From contig JAGVNJ010000064.1 of assembly GCA_020053305.1 (NCBI GenBank), positions 36,111 to 100,110 on the forward strand: a DNA stretch of 64,000 nucleotides. The letters run 5' to 3'. A program made the position numbers and the translations under genes. The notes below the pieces were generated by a model, which had not been told where the DNA came from, did not search any database, and saw nothing but the letters and a program-made list of their open reading frames with translations. Below, in pieces: positions 55,768-64,000 of the stretch (within the stretch, counting starts at the first letter, position 1; each line of letters opens with the position of its first letter). The stretch is from Candidatus Edwardsiibacteriota bacterium. Its GTDB lineage: Bacteria; Edwardsbacteria; AC1; EtOH8.

Positions 55768-58248
55768 CTAATCTATCGGCACCGATTGGGCCTGCCATAT
55801 CTGCTCGGCGTATTCTTTGATCGAGCGGTCGCTGGAGAATTTGCCCATGTGGGCCACGTTGATGATGGCCTTCTCTGTCCATTGGTCGGAATCCTGATAG
55901 GTCCGGCTGACCCGCTCCTGGCATTCCATATAGGAGGCGAAATCGGCCAGCAGCAGGTAGTAGTCGCCCTTGTTCAGCAGGCTGTCCGTTATGGGCTTGA
56001 ACAATCCGGGATCTTCGGGGCAGAAGAAGCCGCCCTCCAGCTGGTCCAGCACCTCCTTCAGCTGGCCGTTGGAGTGATACTGGTTCTTGGGATCGTAGCC
56101 CTTGGCCCTAAGCTGGGATACCTCATCGGCCGTCAGCCCGAAGATGAAGATGTTCTCCTCGCCCACCTCCTCCATGATCTCGATATTGGCCCCGTCCAGG
56201 GTGCCGATGGTCAGGGCTCCGTTCAGGGCGAACTTCATGTTGCCGGTGCCGGAGGCCTCCATTCCGGCGGTGGAGATCTGCTGGGAGAGCTCGGCGGCCG
56301 GCATGATCAGCTCGGCCAGCGACACCCCGTAATTGGCCAGGAACACCACTTTCAGCTTATTGCCGATTTCCGGATCGCTGTTGACCTTGTCGGCCACGCA
56401 GTTGATCAGCTTGATCACCAGCTTGGCCATGAAATAGCCGGGGGCCGCCTTGCCTCCGAAGATGACGGTGCGCGGCACCACCGGGGCCTGGGGGTTCTTT
56501 TTGATCCGGTTGTACCGGGCGATTACCCCCAGCAGGTTCAGCAGCTGTCGCTTGTACTCGTGGAATCTTTTCACCTGGACGTCGAACAGGGAATTGACGT
56601 TGATCTCCTGCCCGTTGTGGGTCCGGATGTATTCCGCCAGGCGGATCTTGTTCTCCCGCTTGATCACCCGCCATTTCTCCCGGAACAGGGAATCTTCGGC
56701 CAGCGGCGCCAATCCTTTCAGCAGGGATAAATCCTTGATCCATTCCGGCCCGATTTTCTTGGTGATCAACTCGGACAGGCCCGGGTTGCATTTCTTCAGC
56801 CAGCGGCGGGGGGTGATGCCGTTGGTCTTGTTGTTGAACTTCCCGGGGAAGAATTCATTGAACTCCGGAAAGACCCTCTCTTTCAGGATACTGGTGTGCA
56901 GCTCGGCCACCCCGTTCACCGAGAAACATCCGGCGATGGCCAGGTGGGCCATCCGCACCTGGGGCTCGGAACCGGCGGAGATTATGGACATGGCTTGTTT
57001 CTTCTGCTGGTCGCCGGGGTATTTCTTCTCCACCGCCTCCATCAACCGGCGGTTGATCTCGCCGATGATCTGCCAGTGGCGGGGCAGCATCCGCTCGATC
57101 ATGGATACCGGCCAGTGCTCCAGGGCCTCGGGCAGCACGGTGTGGTTGGTGTAGGCGAAGACCTTTCCGGTGATGTCCCAGGCCTCCTGCCACTCCAGGC
57201 CCTCCTGGTCCATCAGCAGCCGCATCAGCTCCGGGATGGCGATGGACGGGTGGGTGTCGTTAAGCTGGAAGACCGTCTTCTCGGGAAAAGCCTTCATGTC
57301 GGGCTGGGTCTTCTTGTAGCGCCGGATGGCGTCCTGCAAAGTGGCCGAGACGAAGAAATACTGCTGTTTCAACCTGAGCTCCTTGCCCTGGTAGACGTTG
57401 TCGCTGGGATAGAGCACCCGGGTGATGTTCTCCTTCTGGTTCTTGTCCTCCACCGCCGAGACGTAATCCCCGCTGTTGAAATAACTGAGGTCGAACTCCC
57501 GGGTGGCCTTGGCCGACCACAATCTGAGGGTGTTGACGGTGTCGTTGCCGTGGCCCGGCACCGGGGTGTCGTAGGCCATGGCCATCACCTCCTCTCCGTC
57601 CTGCCACCGGAAGCGGGGCCGTCCGTCCGGCCATTTGTCCACCTCCACCCGGCCGTAGAATTTGACCGGATATAGATGCTCGGGCCGGGGCAACTCCCAA
57701 GGGTTCTGGTATCTCAGCCAGTTGTCTGGCGTCTCCACCTGATAGCCGTTCTGTATCTTCTGCAGGAATATCCCGTATTCGTAGCGGATGCCGTAGCCGT
57801 AGGCCGGCAGGGCATGAAAGGCCATGGAGTCCAGGTAGCAGGCCGCCAGCCGGCCCAGGCCGCCGTTGCCCAGCCCGGCGTCCCATTCGACCTCCATCAT
57901 CTCCTCCAGGTCGAATCCCAGCTCTTCCAGGGCCTTGCGGCAGGCGAAGTCCATCTCCAGGTTGATGATGCTGTTGCCCAGGCTGCGTCCCATCAGGAAT
58001 TCCAGCGACAGGTAGTAGACCCGCTTGGCATCCACCTGGTAATAGCGCTGCTGGGTCCGCACCCAGCGCTCCACCAGCCGGTCCCGGATGGCCAGGGCCA
58101 GGCTCAGGTAGTAGTCGCGCTTGGTGGCCGAGTACTTATCCTTGGCCAGCGAAAAGGCGACGTGATCCAGAAAGGATTTTTTGAGCGATTCCTTGTCTGT
58201 CCCCTGGCGGGTAACCTCGTCGCCTATTTTTATTTTCTTTTCGGGCAT
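55768..58248 (-). CDS. glgP: Glycogen/starch phosphorylase
   Basis: YYLSLEFLMGRSLGNSI, ACYLDSMAFHALPAYGYGIRYEYG, EASGTGNMKFALNGALTIGTLDGANIEI PLP site. Confidence 0.97.
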   Translation of the reverse strand: MPEKKIKIGDEVTRQGTDKESLKKSFLDHVAFSLAKDKYSATKRDYYLSLALAIRDRLVERWVRTQQRYYQVDAKRVYYLSLEFLMGRSLGNSIINLEMDFACRKALEELGFDLEEMMEVEWDAGLGNGGLGRLAACYLDSMAFHALPAYGYGIRYEYGIFLQKIQNGYQVETPDNWLRYQNPWELPRPEHLYPVKFYGRVEVDKWPDGRPRFRWQDGEEVMAMAYDTPVPGHGNDTVNTLRLWSAKATREFDLSYFNSGDYVSAVEDKNQKENITRVLYPSDNVYQGKELRLKQQYFFVSATLQDAIRRYKKTQPDMKAFPEKTVFQLNDTHPSIAIPELMRLLMDQEGLEWQEAWDITGKVFAYTNHTVLPEALEHWPVSMIERMLPRHWQIIGEINRRLMEAVEKKYPGDQQKKQAMSIISAGSEPQVRMAHLAIAGCFSVNGVAELHTSILKERVFPEFNEFFPGKFNNKTNGITPRRWLKKCNPGLSELITKKIGPEWIKDLSLLKGLAPLAEDSLFREKWRVIKRENKIRLAEYIRTHNGQEINVNSLFDVQVKRFHEYKRQLLNLLGVIARYNRIKKNPQAPVVPRTVIFGGKAAPGYFMAKLVIKLINCVADKVNSDPEIGNKLKVVFLANYGVSLAELIMPAAELSQQISTAGMEASGTGNMKFALNGALTIGTLDGANIEIMEEVGEENIFIFGLTADEVSQLRAKGYDPKNQYHSNGQLKEVLDQLEGGFFCPEDPGLFKPITDSLLNKGDYYLLLADFASYMECQERVSRTYQDSDQWTEKAIINVAHMGKFSSDRSIKEYAEQIWQAQSVPID

Positions 58249-58299
58249 ATCAGTTTGATAATATTGAAAATTGATTTATATGGTTCACACAAAGATACC

Positions 58300-58325
58300 G
58301 GGACGGGTTTGAAACCCGCCCCTAC
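58300..58325. repeat. Palindromic dispersed element, GGGTTTGAAACCC core
   Basis: GGGACGGGTTTGAAACCCGCCCCTAC; related copy at 63842..63869. Confidence 0.7.
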
Positions 58326-58362
58326 AATTATTTTCACCTGTTCTAGTATGTTTCTATATGCC

Positions 58363-58390
58363 CTGGATTCCCGATCAGGTCGGGAATGAC
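58363..58390. repeat. dRS3-like palindromic repeat
   Basis: CTGGATTCCCGATCAGGTCGGGAATGAC. Confidence 0.8.
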
Positions 58391-58509
58391 ACGACGGCCA
58401 GGGCTGTGTAGGATCGGACCAAAATATTTCTAAAATTCTCAGTATCTCTGCGGTTCAAAGAACTGGGAACCCTTTTCGTTTTTTTCGTGTGTTTCGTGGG
58501 CAGGTTCCC

Positions 58510-58536
58510 CTGGATTCCTGCCTTCGCAGGAATGAC
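58510..58536. repeat. dRS3-like palindromic repeat
   Basis: CTGGATTCCTGCCTTCGCAGGAATGAC. Confidence 0.85.
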
Positions 58537-58624
58537 ACTACGGCTAGGGTTAGGTGGGATGGAACCCAAATTTTTCTAAAAACTCAGTGGCTCAGTGTCT
58601 CTGTGGCAAAAAACACACCCCGTC

Positions 58625-59929
58625 CTATTCCGCTTTACCGAACATGGCGTCCTCGATATTGTAGGTCCCCCTGCTGGGCGCATTCATGAACCCGTGCCAG
58701 GCGGCCTCGGCGTATTTCCCGCTCTCCAGCACGTAGTACAGCCACTGGTCCACGTAGCGGGGATCCTCCTGGACGAAGCCCGAGCCGATGTGCTCCAGCC
58801 ATTGCTGGTTGAACTTCTCGTGGGCCCCCACCGGCGGGGCGATGATCACCGGCAGGCCCAGAGCGGTGTAGAAGGACATCTCCGAGGGCTTGGTCCACAG
58901 GATGTCGGTGGTCCTCAGTTCCTGGTTGATGATGGAGAAATAGGCCCGCTTGTCTAAGGCGTAGATCACCTTGACCCCCGAGTTGGTCTGGGGATCGATG
59001 CCCAGTTTTTTCAGCTCCTGGTTGAAATACGAGGCCACGTCCAGCCGGGTGCCGGCCACCAGGTTGACCCTGATCTTGCCGGCGCAGATCTTTTTCTGCA
59101 GGGCCTTGACGATGGTGATGCCGATCTCGGTCTGGGCCCCGGCCCCGCCCACCAGGTAGCACAGGGTCAGGGGATGGTTGCTCTTGGTCCTGGATTCGCC
59201 CAAAAATTTCTTCAGCGTCTCGTCATAGACGTTAATGAACTTTTTGTGGGGATCCAGATTGGGCAGCCGCTCGGCCAGGTCCTTTTTCAGAACCTTCTGG
59301 TCCCGGCCCCCGGTGTTCTCCCGGGGCAGGGGAAAGCCGGTCATGATGATCCGGTCCTCGGGCACCCCATACTGCCTTAAGCGGATGGCGGCGTGGCGCG
59401 ACGGGGTCAGGTATTTGATCCTGGTCTGGGCCGGCTTGTCCGTCACCCACACCCGGTTGATATCGGTATCGGTTACTATGCAGTAGACGTCATCCAGCCC
59501 CAGGTAGTCGGCCGCCAGGGCCGGGATGAAATGGGTGGTGACCAGCGGCAGTTTTTCCTTTTTGATATAATCGATCAGGCTGCTGCACAGCCCCCAGCGC
59601 TTGATCAGGCCCTTCACCCGGAGCACGGTCAGATTGGGCCGGGCGTTCACCTTGAAAGGATAGAACGGCGCGATGGCCTGCAGGCTGTCGTAGGCCCCGA
59701 AGATGAACTTGCCGATCCCGGGAATGGCTTTCAGGCGGGAGACCGTCTCGTAGCCGATGCGGCTCCACTGCCAGATGCCCCGCTCCCGTTCCGAGATGAT
59801 CTGGTCGTTGTTGGCGGTGATGATCCGCTCGTTGGCGATCTCGTTCAGGGGGTAGGCGGCCCGCTGGTGGCCGTAGCCCATGTCCACCGAGACCACCCAG
59901 GCCCGTTTGTTTTGATCCTTTGCCGGCAT
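58625..59929 (-). CDS. GT-B-like glycosyltransferase related to MGDG/processive diacylglycerol synthases
   Basis: VSVDMGYGHQRAAYPL (GxGHxxAA), LVTTHFIPALAADYLGLDDVYCIVTDTDINRVWV, LGLPVIIAPPVGAHEKFNQQWLEHIGSG. Confidence 0.75.
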   Translation of the reverse strand: MPAKDQNKRAWVVSVDMGYGHQRAAYPLNEIANERIITANNDQIISERERGIWQWSRIGYETVSRLKAIPGIGKFIFGAYDSLQAIAPFYPFKVNARPNLTVLRVKGLIKRWGLCSSLIDYIKKEKLPLVTTHFIPALAADYLGLDDVYCIVTDTDINRVWVTDKPAQTRIKYLTPSRHAAIRLRQYGVPEDRIIMTGFPLPRENTGGRDQKVLKKDLAERLPNLDPHKKFINVYDETLKKFLGESRTKSNHPLTLCYLVGGAGAQTEIGITIVKALQKKICAGKIRVNLVAGTRLDVASYFNQELKKLGIDPQTNSGVKVIYALDKRAYFSIINQELRTTDILWTKPSEMSFYTALGLPVIIAPPVGAHEKFNQQWLEHIGSGFVQEDPRYVDQWLYYVLESGKYAEAAWHGFMNAPSRGTYNIEDAMFGKAE

Positions 59930-59957
59930 ATTTTTCTTTAATAATTTTGGGGTTGTC

Positions 59958-60018
59958 TGTCATTCCTGCACTTCATTGCATTCAGCATAATCCGCCTAGG
60001 CGGACCAGCAGGAATCCA
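59958..60018. repeat. dRS3-like palindromic repeat, long-insert variant
   Basis: GTCATTCCTGC-acttcattgcattcagcataatccgcctaggcggacca-GCAGGAATCCAG. Confidence 0.75.
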
Positions 60019-60055
60019 GTGATTTATTTAACTGCCGAGACGATCAGAGTTTTTT

Positions 60056-60082
60056 GTCATTCCTGTGCAGACAGGAATCCAG
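60056..60082. repeat. dRS3-like palindromic repeat
   Basis: GTCATTCCTGTGCAGACAGGAATCCAG. Confidence 0.85.
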
Positions 60083-60413
60083 GGTTTTAACCACAAAGCG
60101 CACAAAGCATGCCCTGAGCCTTGCCGAAGGGAACACAAAGGGCACAGAGATTTTTAGCTTTAAATTACGGTCGTCATTCTGAGCCAAGCCCCTTGCTTGC
60201 CAAGTCGAAGAATCCGGTTTAACCACCAAGGCACTAAGATTTCTTATTTTTACAATGTTGCCGTCTACTGAATACTGTATACCAAATACTGCAGCCAGTC
60301 TTTAGGCTTTAAACTTGTTTTGCGCCACGCCCCACGCCAGTGTTAATGTTACAATAATTAGGCCCGGACTGCAATAACAAAGTGGAGCAATTTTTTCTGT
60401 GAATATCAATATA

Positions 60414-60442
60414 AAAAGCCCCGCCAAAGGCGGGGCTTTTTC
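60414..60442 (-). terminator. Intrinsic terminator, possibly bidirectional
   Basis: AAAAAGCCCCGCC-aaa-GGCGGGGCTTTTT just downstream of the 60466 gene. Confidence 0.9.
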
Positions 60443-60465
60443 GCTTAAACTGCCTTAATCCGAGA

Positions 60466-63400
60466 TTACCTTACTATCAACAGCTTCTTGGTGGAACTGA
60501 AGTCTCCCGCCTGCAAGCGATAGAAGTAAATGCCGTTGGGCAGGGTATTGCCGCTCCAGCTTATCTGGTGATAGCCGGCCGGCTTGCTGCCGATGTCGAA
60601 TCTCTTTATCACTTGACCAACCACGTTGTATACCGTCAGGCTGACCTTGGATTCCCTCGGCAGCTGGTACTTGAAAGTGGTCTGCCCCTTGGATGGGTTG
60701 GGATAGGCATTCTGCAGGGCGAAGGCCCCGGGAATGGCCGCTGTCGGCTGTCCGGCCACTCCGGTCAGCTCCAGGGCCTTGAAGCCATAAACGCTTGAGG
60801 CGGCGTTGTTCCAGCTGGAATCCCGGGCTATAACCCAGTAATCCACTGACACCGTGTCATAAGCCCCCAAAACCTGCGCCGGTATCACGGCCTCAAAGGT
60901 ATCGGCCGACACAAAAGACATGTCCAGGGTATCCGCCGTTCCGCCGTTGATCTGATACAGTAACTTGACGTGCGATAACAGCTGGTTGTCGCTTACCACC
61001 GCCTTGATGGAGTAAGGACCGTAGGGGGCGGTGGCGTCGTCGCCCAGGGAGTCTACATATGAGATCACCGGAGGCTCGGCCTCTATATGCTGCAGGTCCC
61101 AGTCGGTCAGCTTGGCATAGATATCGAAACCCTTCATCCGGCGGTTGTCGTCCCAGCTGAACAGTATCCGCTGGTCGGTGCAGGCCACCCGCTTGCCGCC
61201 CCAGAAATACCGGTTGGACAAAGTTGTTCCGTTGACCACCACGTTGCCGCCGGCCGGAACGCCGTCCACGTATTTTTGGGCCATTATCTGGGCCACATTG
61301 CCGTTGGGGTCGTTCCGGTAATCCTCCCAGGATATTACCACATTGTGCCCGTCCGGCGACAGTGACACGCTGGGATAATAGTGATACGCCACCCCTTGGG
61401 CATCGTCGTTGACTATGAAATTGCCGCCTATAGTATCGCCATTGGCCTTGTATAACTGGGCATAGATGTCGGAGTACGACCCGTCGAAGCGGTAGTCTTC
61501 CCAGGTTATAATGAAACCGCTGTCCGACATGGCCACGCTGGGCGAGTATTGGTAATACCCGCCGTCATCCACCAAGAAGTTACCGCCTATGGTGTCGCCG
61601 TTGGATTTGAAAAGTTGGGCATAGATATCCCAGTTGCCATTGCGGTAGTCATACCAGGTGATCACAAAGCCGCTATCGTTTGATGCTACAATCGGAGTAT
61701 ATTGGTAATTGCCGCCGTCGTCCACCAGGAAGTTGCCGCCGATGGTGTCGCCGTTGGCCTTGTAAAGCTGGGCGTAAATATCGGCATTGCCGTTGCGGTA
61801 GTCGAACCAGGTGATCATAAAGCCGCTGTCGGTGGCCGCCACGTCGGGGCAATATCCGCTGCTGCTGCCGTTTCTGACCAGGAAGTTGCCGCCCGTTGGC
61901 GCCCCGGCCGAATCAAATATTTGGGCATAGACTACTCCATTCCAGCTCATGTCGTAGCCGTACCAAGCCACCACAAATCCGCCGCCCGGCAAAAAGGCCG
62001 CCCTGGGATCGTAGCCGTAGCGGCGAACCGCCGACAGGGTATCGTTGATGATGAAGTTGGCCCCCACCGGGTTGCCAGCCGCATCGTATAACTGGCCATA
62101 CTGGTCCACCATGTTCCAGTTGCCGTCATCGTTCCGCAGATCATACCACACCGCCACTGACCGGCCGGACTGGTCCATGGCCACCGAGGCATCCCACTGC
62201 TCGGCCGTTCCGCTATCGTTGTTGGCCATGAAGTTAGCGCCCATGGTTGTGCCTGCCGCATCATAGCGCTGGCAGAAGATGTCGTAATTGCCGCTGGGAT
62301 TGTAACGGTTGTCGTACCAAACCACTACGAACCCGTTGTCATTGGCGGCGATACTGGGGTCGTAGCAATAGATGGAGGTAGTGTCGTTCACAATGAAGTT
62401 GCTTCCCACTGCCAAGCCGGTTGCATCATAACGCTGGGCGTAGGCGTCCCAGTAGCTGCCGCTGCGGTAGTCGTACCAGGTGATCACGAAACCGCTGTCT
62501 GTAGACGCCACATTGGAGGCACCCCAGGTGTATTGATCGTAGCTTGTGGCATCATCGTTCACCAAAAAGTTGCCGCCCAGGGTGTCGCCTGCGGCGTCAA
62601 AGCTCTGGGCGTAAATATCCCCGTTGCCATTGCGGTAATCGTACCAGGCGACCATAAACCCGTTGCCGTTGGCCGCCACGCTGGGGCACCAAGGATTATT
62701 GCTCCCGCCGTCGTTCACCTTAAAGTTGCCGCCCAGGGTGTCGCCATTGGCTTTAAAGCGCTGGGCGTAGATGTCCCAACCGCTGCCGCTGCGGATATCA
62801 TCCCAGGTGATCACAAACCCGCTGTCGCTGACGGCCACGCTGGGATAATACTGGTCGTAGCCCGACACATCGTCATTCACCAGGAAGTTGCCGCCCATAG
62901 CCGTTCCCGAAGCGTCGTAGCGCTGGGCATAGATGTCATAACTGCTCCAGCTGCGGTAGTCGTACCAGGCGATTACAAACCCGCTGTCGTTGGCCGCAAT
63001 GCTGGGACTGTAGCAATAGCTGGCAACATCGTTTACCAGAAAATTTCCGCCCACGGCTGTGCCGGTCGAAGTATAACGCTGGGCATAAATATCTTCTTGG
63101 CCGTTGCGGTAATCATACCAGGTCACCACGAACCCATTCCCGCATGCGGCTATGGCCGGTTCATAAGCGTAATTGCCGGTGAAGTCATTGATCAGAAAAT
63201 CATCCCCCACCGGATTGCCTAAATAATCAAAAAGATGGCCGAAGATCTGGTAGTCATAGCTGTTGCGCTCGTCGTACCACACCACCATCATCTCTCCGGT
63301 GGGCAGCAGGGCCGCCTTGGGGTCGTACTGGTAGCCGGCGGAGTAGCCGATGCCGGTGATGTCGTCATTCACCAGAAAGTCGTCCTTCACCAGGCCCTTG

Positions 63401-63678
63401 ATGGCCGGCCGGGGCTGAGCCGGGCCGCCCTTGCGGGGTGCGGCCTTTACTTTTTTGGCAAAATCCGGGCGCTTGGGATCCAGGCCATCCGTCCGTCCGG
63501 GCATCCGGGGTCCATTCGGTTGCTGCTTGAGCTGGGCCGGCTGCTGTTTCTGGGCCTGGGGCCCTTTGTGCCGCAGGTGCGGCGGCAATGGCTTGCCGTC
63601 TGTTCCCAGCTCCGGCTTGGCCCAGGCCAGGCCGGCGGCCAGGGTCAGCGCCAGAACCAACATTACTTTCCTTGACAT
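60466..63678 (-). CDS. Large secreted repeat protein with type A C-terminal sorting domain
   Basis: Many tandem copies of GGNFLVNDD...YPSVAANDSGFVITWYDYRNG..DIYAQRYDA.G; C-term LQNAYPNPSKGQTTFKYQLPRESKVSLTVYNVVGQVIKRF...NGIYFYRLQAGDFSSTKKLLIVR. Confidence 0.88.
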   Translation of the reverse strand: MSRKVMLVLALTLAAGLAWAKPELGTDGKPLPPHLRHKGPQAQKQQPAQLKQQPNGPRMPGRTDGLDPKRPDFAKKVKAAPRKGGPAQPRPAIKGLVKDDFLVNDDITGIGYSAGYQYDPKAALLPTGEMMVVWYDERNSYDYQIFGHLFDYLGNPVGDDFLINDFTGNYAYEPAIAACGNGFVVTWYDYRNGQEDIYAQRYTSTGTAVGGNFLVNDVASYCYSPSIAANDSGFVIAWYDYRSWSSYDIYAQRYDASGTAMGGNFLVNDDVSGYDQYYPSVAVSDSGFVITWDDIRSGSGWDIYAQRFKANGDTLGGNFKVNDGGSNNPWCPSVAANGNGFMVAWYDYRNGNGDIYAQSFDAAGDTLGGNFLVNDDATSYDQYTWGASNVASTDSGFVITWYDYRSGSYWDAYAQRYDATGLAVGSNFIVNDTTSIYCYDPSIAANDNGFVVVWYDNRYNPSGNYDIFCQRYDAAGTTMGANFMANNDSGTAEQWDASVAMDQSGRSVAVWYDLRNDDGNWNMVDQYGQLYDAAGNPVGANFIINDTLSAVRRYGYDPRAAFLPGGGFVVAWYGYDMSWNGVVYAQIFDSAGAPTGGNFLVRNGSSSGYCPDVAATDSGFMITWFDYRNGNADIYAQLYKANGDTIGGNFLVDDGGNYQYTPIVASNDSGFVITWYDYRNGNWDIYAQLFKSNGDTIGGNFLVDDGGYYQYSPSVAMSDSGFIITWEDYRFDGSYSDIYAQLYKANGDTIGGNFIVNDDAQGVAYHYYPSVSLSPDGHNVVISWEDYRNDPNGNVAQIMAQKYVDGVPAGGNVVVNGTTLSNRYFWGGKRVACTDQRILFSWDDNRRMKGFDIYAKLTDWDLQHIEAEPPVISYVDSLGDDATAPYGPYSIKAVVSDNQLLSHVKLLYQINGGTADTLDMSFVSADTFEAVIPAQVLGAYDTVSVDYWVIARDSSWNNAASSVYGFKALELTGVAGQPTAAIPGAFALQNAYPNPSKGQTTFKYQLPRESKVSLTVYNVVGQVIKRFDIGSKPAGYHQISWSGNTLPNGIYFYRLQAGDFSSTKKLLIVR

Positions 63679-63804
63679 AGCGACTCCTTTTATTAGGTTA
63701 AGTTAATGGATTGTGCGTTTCCCGGATAATCAGGCTGTATTTTATCAAATCCCCGGCCTCTTTACAACTAAAATATGTTAGGCCCATTAACCGGACCGGA
63801 GCAA

Positions 63805-63831
63805 ACAAAAAAGCCCCGCCTTTGGCGGGGC
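63805..63831 (-). terminator. Intrinsic terminator for a minus-strand gene beyond the window
   Basis: Minus strand GCCCCGCC-aaa-GGCGGGGC followed by TTTTTTGTTT. Confidence 0.8.
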
Positions 63832-64000
63832 ATACATACCTGCAGGGGAGGGTTTCAAACCCGCCCTACGGTATACACATTCGCAACCCCCCCCCCCTCC
63901 GCCAGACTGTGTCATAATCGGAGCGGGAAGTAGGATAAAAGGCAAGTTGGGGTTGAGATATCAGTAACTTGACTTATCGGCGGGAAAATGTTGCTGTAAA

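Noticed and set aside
63887-63897. Run of 11 C near the window end
   Set aside because: Homopolymer beside a dispersed palindrome; may be real or an assembly/sequencing artefact, no functional inference possible

Overview
This 64 kb window looks chromosomal and comes from an uncultivated, FCB-group-like bacterium. I infer the lineage only from the TonB-receptor, PorV-like and 'type A' C-terminal sorting domain proteins. Almost every convincing gene is on the minus strand. Recognisable modules: a riboflavin operon with an FMN riboswitch (ribD-ribE-ribBA-ribH); smc-corA-ftsY; an outer-membrane/secretion cluster (two TonB-dependent receptors, a PorV-like protein, proteins with C-terminal sorting domains); a three-gene Roadblock/DUF4388-like module; lplA; a GlmL-type protein with a partner; gcvPB; a dispersed but collinear livH-M-G-F transporter; pepF; glgP; a GT-B-like glycosyltransferase. 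An accessory stretch at about 33.2-43.7 kb holds the most unusual signals. (1) A 37-aa plus-strand gene missing from the ORF track has a near-consensus promoter, RBS, a double-glycine leader-like peptide (MQKLTNAELLKVLGG|DEGTIPPPTTDGKKENPFEPIT) and an intrinsic terminator. (2) A relic type I-C-like CRISPR array (one full 32-nt repeat, one 34-nt spacer, one truncated repeat) sits beside a DGQHR/DndB-like two-gene module. (3) An orphan MNT nucleotidyltransferase is flanked by a partial duplication of the gcvPB 3' end. (4) There are toxin-antitoxin and gene-remnant fragments. An mrr gene inside the split liv locus is bracketed by inverted copies of a dispersed palindromic repeat. All calls come from reading the sequence; no database search was run.
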